Positions 7,007-17,119 of a DNA stretch of 33,288 nt are shown one piece after another. The stretch is from Anderseniella sp. (GTDB lineage Bacteria; Pseudomonadota; Alphaproteobacteria; Rhizobiales; Aestuariivirgaceae): NCBI GenBank assembly GCA_030626025.1, contig DAOUPT010000036.1, positions 1 to 33,288 on the forward strand, written 5' to 3'. The notes beneath the pieces were generated by a model, which saw only the letters and a program-made list of their open reading frames with translations, ran no database searches and was not told the DNA's origin. Both the position numbers and the translations under genes were made by a program. How positions within the stretch are numbered: the first letter of the stretch is position 1; each line of letters starts with the position of its first letter.

Positions 7007-9175
7007 TTAGCCACGAACTTGCTTTATAAGGTCAGCCAGACTTGGTTCTGCAGTAGCGGCTGGCTGATTTACCTTTGATTGAGGTGTTATCGGTGTTGCT
7101 GCAGGTGGCTGAGCAGCAGGTGCTGGCTTTACACCGAACAGACCGCCGTTTAAGCCATTTTGCGGCGGCACTGCCGGAATGGCCTGTGGTTGAGCCATAG
7201 TTGAAAACTGTGGTTGGCTATGTACCGCTGCTGGAGCAACTTGACTTGCCGGGATCATCGCAGGCTGTGCCGCCGGTGTTACTTGAGGCTGGGGCCGTTG
7301 TGCTGCAGGTTGAGCAAGTGGTAGTGTCGTACTGACCGGTTGGGGCCTTTGAGCAGACGGTTGCATGGCAGGAATTGCAGATGATTGGGCGATTGGCTGT
7401 ATAGCTGCGGGCTGAACCGGGCTTTGTGACGGTGCCAATTGTTGTTCGTGATTACTCACGACCGGTTTACTTGCCGCAGGTGTAAAACTGGTATCTGACA
7501 TTTGTGTTTGTTGGCGCCAGCAGGCAACGATTTTGTCAAGGAATGCAGGATCAGTTACGTCACGATTCCAATTTTCCGAGAAACTGGCAGTATTACTCTT
7601 TGGCAGGCAGTCCGGTGGCAACAGATCAAACTTGATCCTGGTTGGCAGGGAAACACCCTCGCCAAATGCGATTGCTTCACCAGTACCCATTGTCGGCATG
7701 AATTCCAGCAGACTTGCAGCAGCATCAGAAATACCTGCCCTAAGCAGCTCCTGATCGCGCTCATTGGTCAGCCGCATCGAAAACACCGTGCTGCACTGTG
7801 ACAGAATTGTCGGATCCAGTTCGGCTGGTCGTTGGGAGACAATACATAGCGAAACGCCATATTTTCGCCCCTCTTTGGCAATTTTGGAAATGGCCCTTTT
7901 GGTAGGTTCAAACCCTAATGAATCGTCAAAGGGCACATAACGGTGCGCTTCTTCACAAACAAATGTAATTGGCACTTGCCCGCCGCTCCACAAGCCAAAA
8001 TCAAAGGCCATTCGGGCCAGTACCGACACAACGACGTTGATGATTTCCGACGGCAGACCACCAAGCTCGAGAATGGTAATTGGTCTGCCTTGAACAGGAA
8101 TGCGGAAAATATGACCGATAATCTCTGCCATAGAATCGTGTACCGTCAGGCTGCCGAACATAAATGAATACCGGGCATCGCGAGAGATTTGCTCGATGCG
8201 CGCTTTAAGTCGCTTGTAAGGTGCAAGCTCACCTTTAAGTTCAAGTTTTCCAAGGGCTTCATCCAAAAGTCCGGTGATGTCTGAAATCCGATAGGGTACT
8301 GGCGTGTCGACCCCGATCATTCCATCATCGCCTTCCTTGCTTCGCAATTTGGAAACCTTGTCAGCGTTGCGGCCGCCCTTGTAGCGCTGTTTGGCCAGCG
8401 GGATAAGTTCGCGAAGAATTTCGACGTCAGCTTCGCGGTGCTTTTGACCAGCAAAGATAATTTCGACCATTTCCTCAAAGTTCAGCAACCAGAATGGCAG
8501 GATCAGATTAGCCGGTGTTATAATTTCACCGAAATCTTTAAATGCACTGGCGTATTCGCGGTGGACATCAAGCAACAGAATGTGAGCTAACGGGTTGTCT
8601 TCCAGAATGCGGCGCAAGATCAAGGCAACCGCGCATGACTTGCCAGTACCGGTGGTGCCGAGAACGGCAAAGTGTTTGCCAAGCAACTCATCGGTTTTCA
8701 CCATGGCAGGGATAGAGGAATCCTGCTTGATATAGCCTACGCGCACAGCTGAATGGCCTTCACTGGCGTAAGCCATTGCCAATTCCTGACTGGTGGATCG
8801 GGCCACAACATCGCCCAAGGCCGGATAACATGAAATGCCGCGCCGAAACTTGCCAGGGTTACCATTTTGATCTTTCGGTAGTTCCCCGATGAACTCAACT
8901 TCAACTATGCGCAGATCTTCGCCTTCGGCCTGTCCGCCCGGTGTCGGGGTGCTCAAGCTTGAAATAAGAGCCAGCGCAATCGAAGGCTCGGTATCGATCT
9001 TCAGCAGGGTGCCGATTTCCGGACTTTTATGCAAGCCATCGGGAAGGCTGTCATTGTTCTCAAGCAGGATTATTGCATGTGCACCGGTAACAGCAACGAT
9101 TCTACCTATTTTCGCCGCCATTTCGGTCGTTCCTGTGGCCATCGGCATTTGTTGAGTTGCATGCATATCGTTCAT
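7007..9175 (-). CDS. HerA/FtsK-superfamily ATPase with Pro/Gln/Ala-rich tail
   Basis: 722 residues. Residues 20-125 fit the HAS-barrel of HerA-like ATPases. Walker A GTTGTGKS lies near 173-180, Walker B ITFVCEEAHRY near 402-412, and SQRPAELDPTILSQC (about 447-461) carries the sensor/arginine region. Such proteins form hexameric rings that translocate DNA or remodel other substrates; archaeal HerA works with NurA in end resection. No NurA, SIR2 or other defence partner is adjacent. Residues 565-710 are a low-complexity Pro/Ala/Gln tail, ending in a short SLADLIKQVRG segment that looks like a docking peptide. It follows a histidine kinase gene with a 28-nt gap. Its role is unknown. Confidence 0.85.
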   Translation of the reverse strand: MNDMHATQQMPMATGTTEMAAKIGRIVAVTGAHAIILLENNDSLPDGLHKSPEIGTLLKIDTEPSIALALISSLSTPTPGGQAEGEDLRIVEVEFIGELPKDQNGNPGKFRRGISCYPALGDVVARSTSQELAMAYASEGHSAVRVGYIKQDSSIPAMVKTDELLGKHFAVLGTTGTGKSCAVALILRRILEDNPLAHILLLDVHREYASAFKDFGEIITPANLILPFWLLNFEEMVEIIFAGQKHREADVEILRELIPLAKQRYKGGRNADKVSKLRSKEGDDGMIGVDTPVPYRISDITGLLDEALGKLELKGELAPYKRLKARIEQISRDARYSFMFGSLTVHDSMAEIIGHIFRIPVQGRPITILELGGLPSEIINVVVSVLARMAFDFGLWSGGQVPITFVCEEAHRYVPFDDSLGFEPTKRAISKIAKEGRKYGVSLCIVSQRPAELDPTILSQCSTVFSMRLTNERDQELLRAGISDAAASLLEFMPTMGTGEAIAFGEGVSLPTRIKFDLLPPDCLPKSNTASFSENWNRDVTDPAFLDKIVACWRQQTQMSDTSFTPAASKPVVSNHEQQLAPSQSPVQPAAIQPIAQSSAIPAMQPSAQRPQPVSTTLPLAQPAAQRPQPQVTPAAQPAMIPASQVAPAAVHSQPQFSTMAQPQAIPAVPPQNGLNGGLFGVKPAPAAQPPAATPITPQSKVNQPAATAEPSLADLIKQVRG

Positions 9176-9203
9176 GGATTTATTGCTTTCAATATGTCTT
9201 TAA

Positions 9204-10100
9204 TCAATTGGTTGTCATTGCTACCGGGCTGGTACCGGTAGCGTGCTTAACTGTCGGCAGAAAAATGGAAACCACGGTGCCAACACCTTTGCTGCTTTGT
9301 ACCTGCAGCGAACCGTTGTGCATTTTGGTTAGTTCATTTGAAATAGGCAAGCCAAGCCCTGTGCCTTCATGTTGCTTGTTGAAGCCGGAATTTACCTGGC
9401 CAAACGGACGCAATGCCGTATCAAGCTCTGTTTCTGACATGCCCTGACCGGTATCCTGTACGGAAATGCAAACATACCCGTCGCCCGTATCAACGGCCTT
9501 GCAGTCAACTTTACCCTTATCGGTTGTAAATTTAACCGCGTTTGACAAAATGTTGATAAGGATTTGCTTAACGCGTAGCGGGTCGGCGTGAATTTTCGGC
9601 AAGTTCGCAGCGACGTCAAATATAAGGGTAATGTCTTTTTCTTTGGCCTTTGAATCGATAATAAGCTGACAACTGCAAACGGCATCGCCGACATCAACGC
9701 TTTCAAGTTCGACATCAAGTTTGCCGGCCTGAATTTTTGAGACATCAAGGATGTCGTTGATCAGCGCCAACAGATGTTCGGCCGCTTCATGTATATAACC
9801 GGAATACTGGTTGACCCGTTCAGGGTCCGATATATGCAAGGTCCCCAGCATATCTGAAAACCCGATAATGGCATTGAGTGGGGTGCGCAGCTCATGGCTC
9901 ATATTGGCGATGAACTCTGATTTTGCTTTTGAGGCAAGTTCGGCTTCTACTTTGGCTGCATTTAGTGCCAATGAGGATTTTTGTCGGGTGATGTTGCTGC
10001 CGAAACTTTCGGAAAACTCGGCCATCAACGATCCCGACTTAAACCAGCTTTTACCAAATGTACGCAATACTAATCTCCAATTTGGCGTAATTGGTATCAT
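9204..10100 (-). CDS. Sensor histidine kinase, PleC/PdhS-like catalytic core without membrane segments
   Basis: 298 residues. The H-box FIANMSHELRTPLNAIIGF holds His 69, and the ATPase domain has the N-box (DPLRVKQILINILSNAVKF), G1 (DTGQGM), F-box (PFGQ) and G2 (GTGLGLP). The H-box is of the kind shared by PleC, PdhS and CckA of alphaproteobacteria. There is no membrane helix and no PAS domain, only a 60-residue N-terminus that may form a coiled coil (ALNAAKVEAELASKAKSEF). It must therefore sense in the cytosol or through a partner. GAGG precedes the ATG. It heads an operon with the HerA-like ATPase, and no response regulator is nearby. Confidence 0.9.
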   Translation of the reverse strand: MIPITPNWRLVLRTFGKSWFKSGSLMAEFSESFGSNITRQKSSLALNAAKVEAELASKAKSEFIANMSHELRTPLNAIIGFSDMLGTLHISDPERVNQYSGYIHEAAEHLLALINDILDVSKIQAGKLDVELESVDVGDAVCSCQLIIDSKAKEKDITLIFDVAANLPKIHADPLRVKQILINILSNAVKFTTDKGKVDCKAVDTGDGYVCISVQDTGQGMSETELDTALRPFGQVNSGFNKQHEGTGLGLPISNELTKMHNGSLQVQSSKGVGTVVSIFLPTVKHATGTSPVAMTTN

Positions 10101-10277
10101 GAAAGCCTCTAATGAGCGGTTAATCAGGCCGTAAATTCTGCCGTATCCAGGCTATTTTTTGAGTTTTTTTGACAAGGTGCTTTACGCGGGCGCGCAAACT
10201 GCTAGAATTAAACCAACGAAATGTATTCAGGCGGGTTTCCGCAAAATTTGTCCAGCGAACGCGACTGGAGAGTTATT

Positions 10278-11459
10278 GTGTTGTCCTGCCGGGCGGATAA
10301 AGTGACAATTGACCAGGAAAATGGCCAAGGTGTGCTTAATGGCATCTCCGGCCATGATGTAGAACATAAAGGTGCCAGCCGCGGTCGTCGCGGCAGGGGG
10401 CCCGGTAGTCGTAGTGGTGATCGAAGCGGTGGCCGACGAAGGTTTGGTAGCAGACCGCGCCGCAAGAAACTTAATGGCGAGCGTCATCCCGGTCCATTAT
10501 ACGGGGCGCTGGATTTAGGCACCAACAACTGCCGCCTTTTAATTGCAACACCATCAAAAACCGGCTTTGAAGTCGTTGATGCGTTTTCACGCATTGTTCG
10601 TTTGGGCGAGGGGGCCAGCGCCAACAAAAATCTCAGCGATGATGCGATGGACAGGACCATCAGTGCTTTGCGGGTTTGTGCCAACAAGATCAAGTGGCAT
10701 GGTGTGACCCGTCACCGGTTAATTGCCACAGAAGCCTGCCGTATTGCCGAGAACGGTTTGGGGTTTCTGCAGCGGGTTAAGGAAGAAATTGGTATTGAGT
10801 TGGAGATGATCGACCGGGCAACTGAGGCGCAATTGGCCGTTTCCGGTGCGTCTCCGCTGATTTGTCCCGAAGCAACCAAAGTTCTGGTTTTTGATATCGG
10901 CGGTGGTTCAACTGAACTTGCCTGGCTTGATGTCACTTCCGGCAAGCCGAAAATTGAAGCCTGGACCTCTATTCCGGCCGGGGTTGTGACCGTGGCAGAA
11001 GAGTTTGGCGGCATTCATGTGGATGAAAAAGTTTTTGCCGCCATGCGGGCAAAAATCAGACCGATTATGCAGGAATTTTCAAAAAAAACCCGCAATTTTT
11101 GTCAAGGTGAGTCCAGCCCCTGTCATTTGCTGGGCACGTCGGGGACCGTGACGACAATTTGTGGCATACATTTACAGCTGCCACGTTATGATCGTTCACA
11201 GGTTGATGGCTGTTGGCTCGGTGGAGACGATATGGGGGCCGTGACAGCCGAATTGTTGGCCATGTCACATCAAGAGCGCGCCGCATCGCCGTGTATTGGC
11301 AACCAGCGCGCCGATCTGGTTATGGCCGGTTGTGCCATTTTTGAAGAAATCAGGGCCATTTGGCCAACCGACCGTATCCGCATCGCCGACCGGGGCTTGC
11401 GGGAAGGCATTTTGACCAGTTTGATGCAGGAGGATGGCCATCATGGCGCGAACACGTAA
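10278..11459 (+). CDS. ppx: Ppx/GppA-family phosphatase with basic N-terminal extension
   Basis: A sugar-kinase/Hsp70-fold enzyme that hydrolyses exopolyphosphate and/or the pppGpp 5' phosphate. The phosphate-1 motif GALDLGTNNCRLLIA, the phosphate-2 motif VFDIGGGSTEL, the catalytic EACRIAENG region and the C-terminal RIADRGLREGIL are all present. I prefer the GTG at 10278, which has GGAGAG 6 nt upstream. An ATG at 10221 would add 19 residues but has no ribosome site. Before the catalytic domain lie about 50 residues rich in Arg and Gly (RGRRGRGPGSRSGDRSGGRR), probably disordered and perhaps RNA-binding. The gene overlaps the start of rlmE, which points to translational coupling with rRNA modification. 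Confidence 0.85.
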   Translation: MLSCRADKVTIDQENGQGVLNGISGHDVEHKGASRGRRGRGPGSRSGDRSGGRRRFGSRPRRKKLNGERHPGPLYGALDLGTNNCRLLIATPSKTGFEVVDAFSRIVRLGEGASANKNLSDDAMDRTISALRVCANKIKWHGVTRHRLIATEACRIAENGLGFLQRVKEEIGIELEMIDRATEAQLAVSGASPLICPEATKVLVFDIGGGSTELAWLDVTSGKPKIEAWTSIPAGVVTVAEEFGGIHVDEKVFAAMRAKIRPIMQEFSKKTRNFCQGESSPCHLLGTSGTVTTICGIHLQLPRYDRSQVDGCWLGGDDMGAVTAELLAMSHQERAASPCIGNQRADLVMAGCAIFEEIRAIWPTDRIRIADRGLREGILTSLMQEDGHHGANT

Positions 11460-12204
11460 ACCATCCGCCCGTAAACCTTCTGGATGGAACAAACCAAAAG
11501 GCGAGGGAGGCTCCAGCAATGCTCGTGACCTCAAGCAGCGGGTTAAAACCGCCCGAGGCCGTAAAATCTCATCAACCAACTGGTTGGCCCGTCAACTGAA
11601 CGACCCCTATGTCGGGTTGGCCAAAAAAGAAGGCTACCGTTGTCGCTCGGCCTTCAAGCTGCTCGAGATCGATGACAAGTACCGGTTCCTCAAGCCCGGT
11701 GGTGCCGTAGTCGATTTGGGCGCCGCCCCCGGCGGCTGGTCACAAATTGCCGCTATTCGAACCCGTGCTGCCGAAGGCTATGGCAGGGTGGTTGGACTGG
11801 ATTTGCACGAGGTCGAGGCAATCGCCGGTGTAACGCTGTTCAAAAAAGATTTTTTTGATGCAGATGCTCCCGATGTGTTGATTGAGGCATTAGGCGGTGT
11901 ACTTGCTGATGTTGTGTTGTCAGACATGGCAGCCCATGCTACCGGCCACAAGCAGACAGATCATATAAAGATTATCGACCTGGCCGAAACAGCTCTGGAT
12001 TTTGCCATGACAATTCTCAAGCCCGGCGGTACTTTCCTGTGCAAGGTTTTGCGCGGTGGTGCTGAACATGATTTGCTGGCGACCCTGAAGCAGAACTTCA
12101 AAACCACAAAACACATTAAACCACAGGCCAGCCGGGCTGATTCTGCTGAATTATTTGTGCTGGCAACCGGGTTTAAGGGTAAAAAACCCACAAAAACCGA
12201 ATGA
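11443..12204 (+). CDS. rlmE: 23S rRNA 2'-O-methyltransferase RlmE (FtsJ/RrmJ)
   Basis: Methylates the 2'-OH of U2552 in 23S rRNA using S-adenosylmethionine. The SAM motif VDLGAAPGGWSQ and the K-D-K-E catalytic set are visible: K in SAFKLLEI, D in VLSDMA, K in FLCKVLRGG, E in SAELFVLA. The start at 11443 is chosen because AGGAGG lies 9 nt before it; an ATG at 11434 sits directly against that site and is too close. The basic N-terminus (RTRKPSARKPSG) fits an rRNA-binding tail. The gene overlaps ppx by 17 nt. Confidence 0.95.
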   Translation: MARTRKPSARKPSGWNKPKGEGGSSNARDLKQRVKTARGRKISSTNWLARQLNDPYVGLAKKEGYRCRSAFKLLEIDDKYRFLKPGGAVVDLGAAPGGWSQIAAIRTRAAEGYGRVVGLDLHEVEAIAGVTLFKKDFFDADAPDVLIEALGGVLADVVLSDMAAHATGHKQTDHIKIIDLAETALDFAMTILKPGGTFLCKVLRGGAEHDLLATLKQNFKTTKHIKPQASRADSAELFVLATGFKGKKPTKTE

Positions 12205-12287
12205 AAACCCATTTGCCTGCTTTACCGGAATGGTAATTTGGTGGTAAAGGAACACGTCAACCAAGCGACTCCTGATACGGGAGATTC

Positions 12288-13837
<1,550 letters not shown>

Positions 13838-13838
<1 letters not shown>

Positions 13839-14266
13839 TGGATATGTCCAATGCGGCAATAATGATGCCAGTTTTTGCCCAGATTGCTTTGACTTTTGGG
13901 GTTTTGTTGAAGGTCGGCACCAGCCGGGCTGCGGCGGTTAAGGCGCGCGAGGTCAAAATAAGTGACATTGCCCTGAGCGGTGAAGCCTGGAGCAACAACA
14001 TTAAAAAGACCTCCAACAACTATAACAACCAACTGCAAATGCCCGTTCTCATGTACGCAGCGGTAGCTTTTTGTATCATGCTTGATAAAGTTGATCTTGT
14101 GGCGATTGTTTTGGCCTGGGCTTTTGTTATAAGCCGTTATGCTCATGCCATTATCCACATACGGTCAAACCATGTTGTTCGACGTTTCAAGGTCTTTTTG
14201 ACTGGTGGTTTTATTCTTATGGCCCTATGGGTCTGGCTGGCCTTGCGGCTTTATGCGATTGGGTGA
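13838..14266 (+). CDS. MAPEG-family small membrane protein
   Basis: 142 residues with four predicted membrane helices and the MAPEG pattern: an N-terminal helix, a loop with SNNIKKTSNNYNNQLQMPVLMY, then YAHAIIHIRSNHVVRRF. The family includes microsomal glutathione transferases and leukotriene synthases; the bacterial members near guaB are uncharacterised. Its ATG overlaps the guaB stop (TAATG), and an in-frame ATG at 13844 has a better ribosome site (AAGG). It was probably translated with guaB and the following methyltransferase. Confidence 0.88.
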
Positions 14267-14269
14267 TTT

Positions 14270-15568
14270 ATGAGACTTGGTGGACGGCTTTCAGCAGCCA
14301 TTGAAGTGCTGGACGATATTTTTACACGCCATAATTCGGCAGCAGCTGCGTTGCATGAATGGGGCAGGGCGCACCGATTTGCCGGTTCGGGCGATCGTTC
14401 GGCCATCGGTAATCTGGTTTACGACGCCTTGCGCCAAAAACCAAAATTAGCTGCCCAGATGGGCAATGATAGCTCACGTTCGCTGGTGCTTGCCGTGGCC
14501 AAAACCAGTTGGGACCTTGGGGTTGACGAAGTCGCGCAGGCCGCGGCTGAGAAGTTCGGCCCCGGTGCCTTGAGTGATGACGAACATATGGCCTTGCAAA
14601 CCCCATTAGCAGAGGGGCAACATTATTGGGTTCAGGGAAATTTCCCGCAATGGCTGGCACCATCTTTCAAAAAACTGTTTGGTGATAAAGCAGCCGAACA
14701 AGGCGAAGCGCTTTCCCGGCGCGCACCGGTCGATTTACGTGTCAACACATTGAAAACAACCCGCGGGGAATTACTGGCTGAGTTCGCCAAACATGGTGCC
14801 GTTGAAGGCCCTCTCTCGCCCCATTCGGTCCGCATTCCGGCACCGGAAGGCCAAAAACGCAGCCCTAATGTCGAGATTGAAGCAGCCCACGGCAAAGGCT
14901 GGTTTGAAGTGCAGGACAGCGCTTCACAAATCGTCAGCCTGCTGGCCGGCGCAAAACCGGGTGATGAAGTTGTCGATTTGTGCGCCGGGGCAGGGGGCAA
15001 AACACTGGCCATGGCTGCTGGCATGAACAACGAAGGCACGGTCCATGCCTATGATCGCGACAAGCGTCGCCTGCGACCGATTTTCGAACGCATAGCCCGC
15101 TCGGGGGCTGAAAATGTCGAAGTAATTCCAGCTGACCAACCCGAACAACTCGAAGCGCTTAATGGCAAGGCCGACATTGTTTTTCTCGATGCACCCTGTT
15201 CAGGCACCGGTTCCTGGCGCCGCAAACCTGATGCTAAATGGCGCTTGAAAGAAGCAACGCTGGCCCAGCGGATCAAAGATCAGAAAGCCGTTTTGGAAAG
15301 CGGTGCAAAAATGGTCAAGCCCGGTGGCCGGTTGATCTATGTAACCTGTTCGGTCTTGCCGCAGGAAAACACCGAGCAGGTCGATCAATTTCTGGCCCAA
15401 TGGGAAAATTTCAGCCTCGTTCCCTATAGCGCTGTCTGGAAAGAAGCCATCGGCACCGAACCGCCAATCTCAGCCGATGGCGAAAAGTCCACCCTGCTGC
15501 TGACCCCGGCCAGCCATGATACTGATGGATTTTTTATCGCCATTATGAAGAGGAAGTACTCTAAGTAG
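14270..15568 (+). CDS. RsmB/NOP-family RNA m5C methyltransferase
   Basis: 432 residues. The N-terminal 110 residues are helical and correspond to the NusB-like/RNA-binding part of RsmB proteins. The SAM-binding VVDLCAGAGGKTLAMAA is followed by the two cysteine motifs of m5C RNA methyltransferases, DAPCSGTGSWRRKPDAKWR and YVTCSVLPQENTEQ. It probably methylates cytosine in 16S rRNA. The genomic place after guaB and MAPEG is a common Hyphomicrobiales arrangement. The start lies 3 nt after the MAPEG stop. The gene converges on the YbaN-like gene with one base between stops. Confidence 0.9.
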   Translation: MRLGGRLSAAIEVLDDIFTRHNSAAAALHEWGRAHRFAGSGDRSAIGNLVYDALRQKPKLAAQMGNDSSRSLVLAVAKTSWDLGVDEVAQAAAEKFGPGALSDDEHMALQTPLAEGQHYWVQGNFPQWLAPSFKKLFGDKAAEQGEALSRRAPVDLRVNTLKTTRGELLAEFAKHGAVEGPLSPHSVRIPAPEGQKRSPNVEIEAAHGKGWFEVQDSASQIVSLLAGAKPGDEVVDLCAGAGGKTLAMAAGMNNEGTVHAYDRDKRRLRPIFERIARSGAENVEVIPADQPEQLEALNGKADIVFLDAPCSGTGSWRRKPDAKWRLKEATLAQRIKDQKAVLESGAKMVKPGGRLIYVTCSVLPQENTEQVDQFLAQWENFSLVPYSAVWKEAIGTEPPISADGEKSTLLLTPASHDTDGFFIAIMKRKYSK

Positions 15569-15569
15569 A

Positions 15570-15941
15570 TCACTCTGCAGGTGGTAGCGGTCGGGTAATC
15601 AGAAATATCGCAACGCTGGAAAAAACGACCGCCTGTAATGCCAGCACCCAAGGGTTCAACTGAAAATAAACCCCGCCTGCAAACGCCGCGCTCATAAAAA
15701 CTACAGCGGCGATCTTTGCTGTTCGTGGCACCGCGCCATGATCGTGCCATGCTTTGATAACTGGTCCCAAATGAGCGTGGTTTATCAACCATTTATGCAT
15801 GGCTGGCGAGCCTCGATCAAAGCAAAAGGCGGCAATCAGCAGGAACGGCGTTGTCGGCAGAACCGGCAGCACAATGCCAATGACGCCGAGAATGACAGCG
15901 ATAATACCGCATATTTTCCACCAGAAACCCTTCACAATCAT
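15570..15941 (-). CDS. YbaN/DUF454-family inner-membrane protein
   Basis: 123 residues. The opening segment KICGIIAVILGVIGIVLPVLPTTPFLLIAAFCF is the DUF454 signature, with further helices around residues 75-115 and a soluble loop (FDRGSPAMHKWLINHAHLGPVIKAW) between. The family is widespread in proteobacteria and its role is not established. It ends one base from the converging methyltransferase gene. Confidence 0.88.
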   Translation of the reverse strand: MIVKGFWWKICGIIAVILGVIGIVLPVLPTTPFLLIAAFCFDRGSPAMHKWLINHAHLGPVIKAWHDHGAVPRTAKIAAVVFMSAAFAGGVYFQLNPWVLALQAVVFSSVAIFLITRPLPPAE

Positions 15942-16090
15942 CCGCGGCGCCGAGCGCCTAATCCTTTCGATTTCATCAATCTTTTTCGTAGCATTTTTAT
16001 AGCCATAAATGTGGGCTGTTCACCAAATATACTAAAATGAATATGTCTCACAGCGGTTTTCTGCCATATTAATGCTGGAGGGTTATAGAC

Positions 16091-16657
16091 ATGATTAAAA
16101 AAATCAAGACATTTGCAGCTGCAACTGTTGTTTGCACCGGGTTTGCAGTGGTTTCAACGACACCGGCATCGGCATTTTTCGGCATGAACTTCGGCATGGA
16201 TAATAATGGTCCATTTATGAGACTGCGTGACGGCCCAAATTTCTGGCATTTCAATATGTTCAATCCCTTTGGTCGCCATGGATCTTACAATCGTGGCGGT
16301 TATGGCGGTTATAACAACAGCCCGTGGAACCGATTCTACGGTGGTGGCAATCGCTTCAGACAGTGGCCCGGCACAAATTCATGGGGCGGTTCCCCGTGGG
16401 GTGGCTCACCTTGGAATAGCGGCGGAATGCCGTGGAGAAACAGCGGAATCGGCTCGCCTTGGGGCGGTTCTCCATGGTCGTCAGGTATGCGCCCATGGGG
16501 CGGCTCGCCTTGGGGTGGTTCCCCCTGGAGTTCTGGCATGAGCCCGTGGGGTGGTTCCCCCTGGGGTGGCTCACCAATGGGTTACGGCAAGAACCCTATA
16601 ACGGGTTTCTCACCCATGAGCGGATTTTCACCCATGAGTGGGTTTTCGCCCTTTTAA
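16091..16657 (+). CDS. Exported Trp/Gly/Ser/Pro repeat protein, sulfur-globule-protein-like
   Basis: 188 residues. A clear signal peptide ends at PASA (residue 28) and GGAGGG lies before the ATG. The mature protein is low-complexity: residues 96-165 repeat SPWGGSPWSSGM-type units (W-G-G-S-P), and the end repeats GFSPMS three times. It has almost no charge and no Cys in the mature part. Composition and repeat style recall the envelope proteins of sulfur globules in sulfur oxidisers, and also some surface structural proteins. The likeness is compositional, so homology is uncertain. A TusA-DsrE2 sulfur-relay operon lies 2.6 kb away, and an ECF sigma factor gene follows. Confidence 0.65.
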   Translation: MIKKIKTFAAATVVCTGFAVVSTTPASAFFGMNFGMDNNGPFMRLRDGPNFWHFNMFNPFGRHGSYNRGGYGGYNNSPWNRFYGGGNRFRQWPGTNSWGGSPWGGSPWNSGGMPWRNSGIGSPWGGSPWSSGMRPWGGSPWGGSPWSSGMSPWGGSPWGGSPMGYGKNPITGFSPMSGFSPMSGFSPF

Positions 16658-16660
16658 TAT

Positions 16661-16917
16661 CTCTCACGGCGTATCTTCGCTACGCCGATTTTATACCCCT
16701 CGCGGCTATTCCTCCCTTCGGTCGGGCCTCCGGGAGGGCGGCCTGACCGGCCGTGGTCCTCGCTATGCTCGTCTGGCTGCGGATTCTAAAGTTTGTTTTG
16801 GGACCGCAGCGGAGGCGATGGTACACTTGTGTCATCGTCGACTGGGCGACTGAGCCCCGGTGCAATCGCGCCGCACCTCGCAGGCCGAACGCGTCAGCGT
16901 TCGGATTGCCGTGAGAG
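16661..16917. repeat. Structured intergenic repeat, copy D (complete, 257 bp, 10-bp perfect terminal inverted repeats)
   Basis: Begins CTCTCACGGC (16661-16670) and ends GCCGTGAGAG (16908-16917), exact reverse complements. The left half matches the reverse complement of 2691-2834 (CCTCCCTTCGGTCGGGCCTCCGG and CTGCGGATTCT). The right half matches copies A and B (GCAGCGGAGG, GTCGACTGGGC, CCCCGGTGC, CGCGCCGC). It is thus two half units in inverted orientation. The translated phrase PPFGRASGRAA appears in frames over two copies. That reflects the DNA repeat and not protein coding. Confidence 0.8.
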
Positions 16918-16918
16918 G

Positions 16919-16973
16919 AATAAAAGCACGGCCCTTGGCAAAAGGGGCGGGATTTAAGGACCGTGCTCTTATT
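16919..16973. other. Long intergenic hairpin beside the repeat copy
   Basis: An 18-nt arm (16919-16936) pairs with 16956-16973 with two mismatches, around a 19-nt G-rich loop; AGCACGG and CCGTGCT form the core. It starts one base after the end of the repeat copy and has no proper T-run, so it is not a standard terminator. It could be an RNA processing or stability element, or a small RNA. Between 16974 and 17119 I see only TGGCC-TTGA-GGCCA and no convincing promoter. Confidence 0.5.
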
Positions 16974-17119
16974 GTAATGTCGGTCCCTTGCTTTTCGATT
17001 GCCAGTGACCTACACATTTTGCAATCACATCGTCATGTCACCCGACGAATAGTACTGGCCTTGAGGCCAAAACCGCTGTGTTGCAATGTGTAAACACTTG
17101 GCATAGTAATTATATTCAG

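Noticed and set aside
7007-9175. HerA-based antiphage defence system
   Set aside because: No SIR2, DUF4297, NurA or other effector is adjacent; neighbours are a kinase and metabolic-type genes.
10167-10208. Promoter TTGACA / TAGAAT before ppx
   Set aside because: The spacing is about 28 bp, too long for a sigma-70 promoter.
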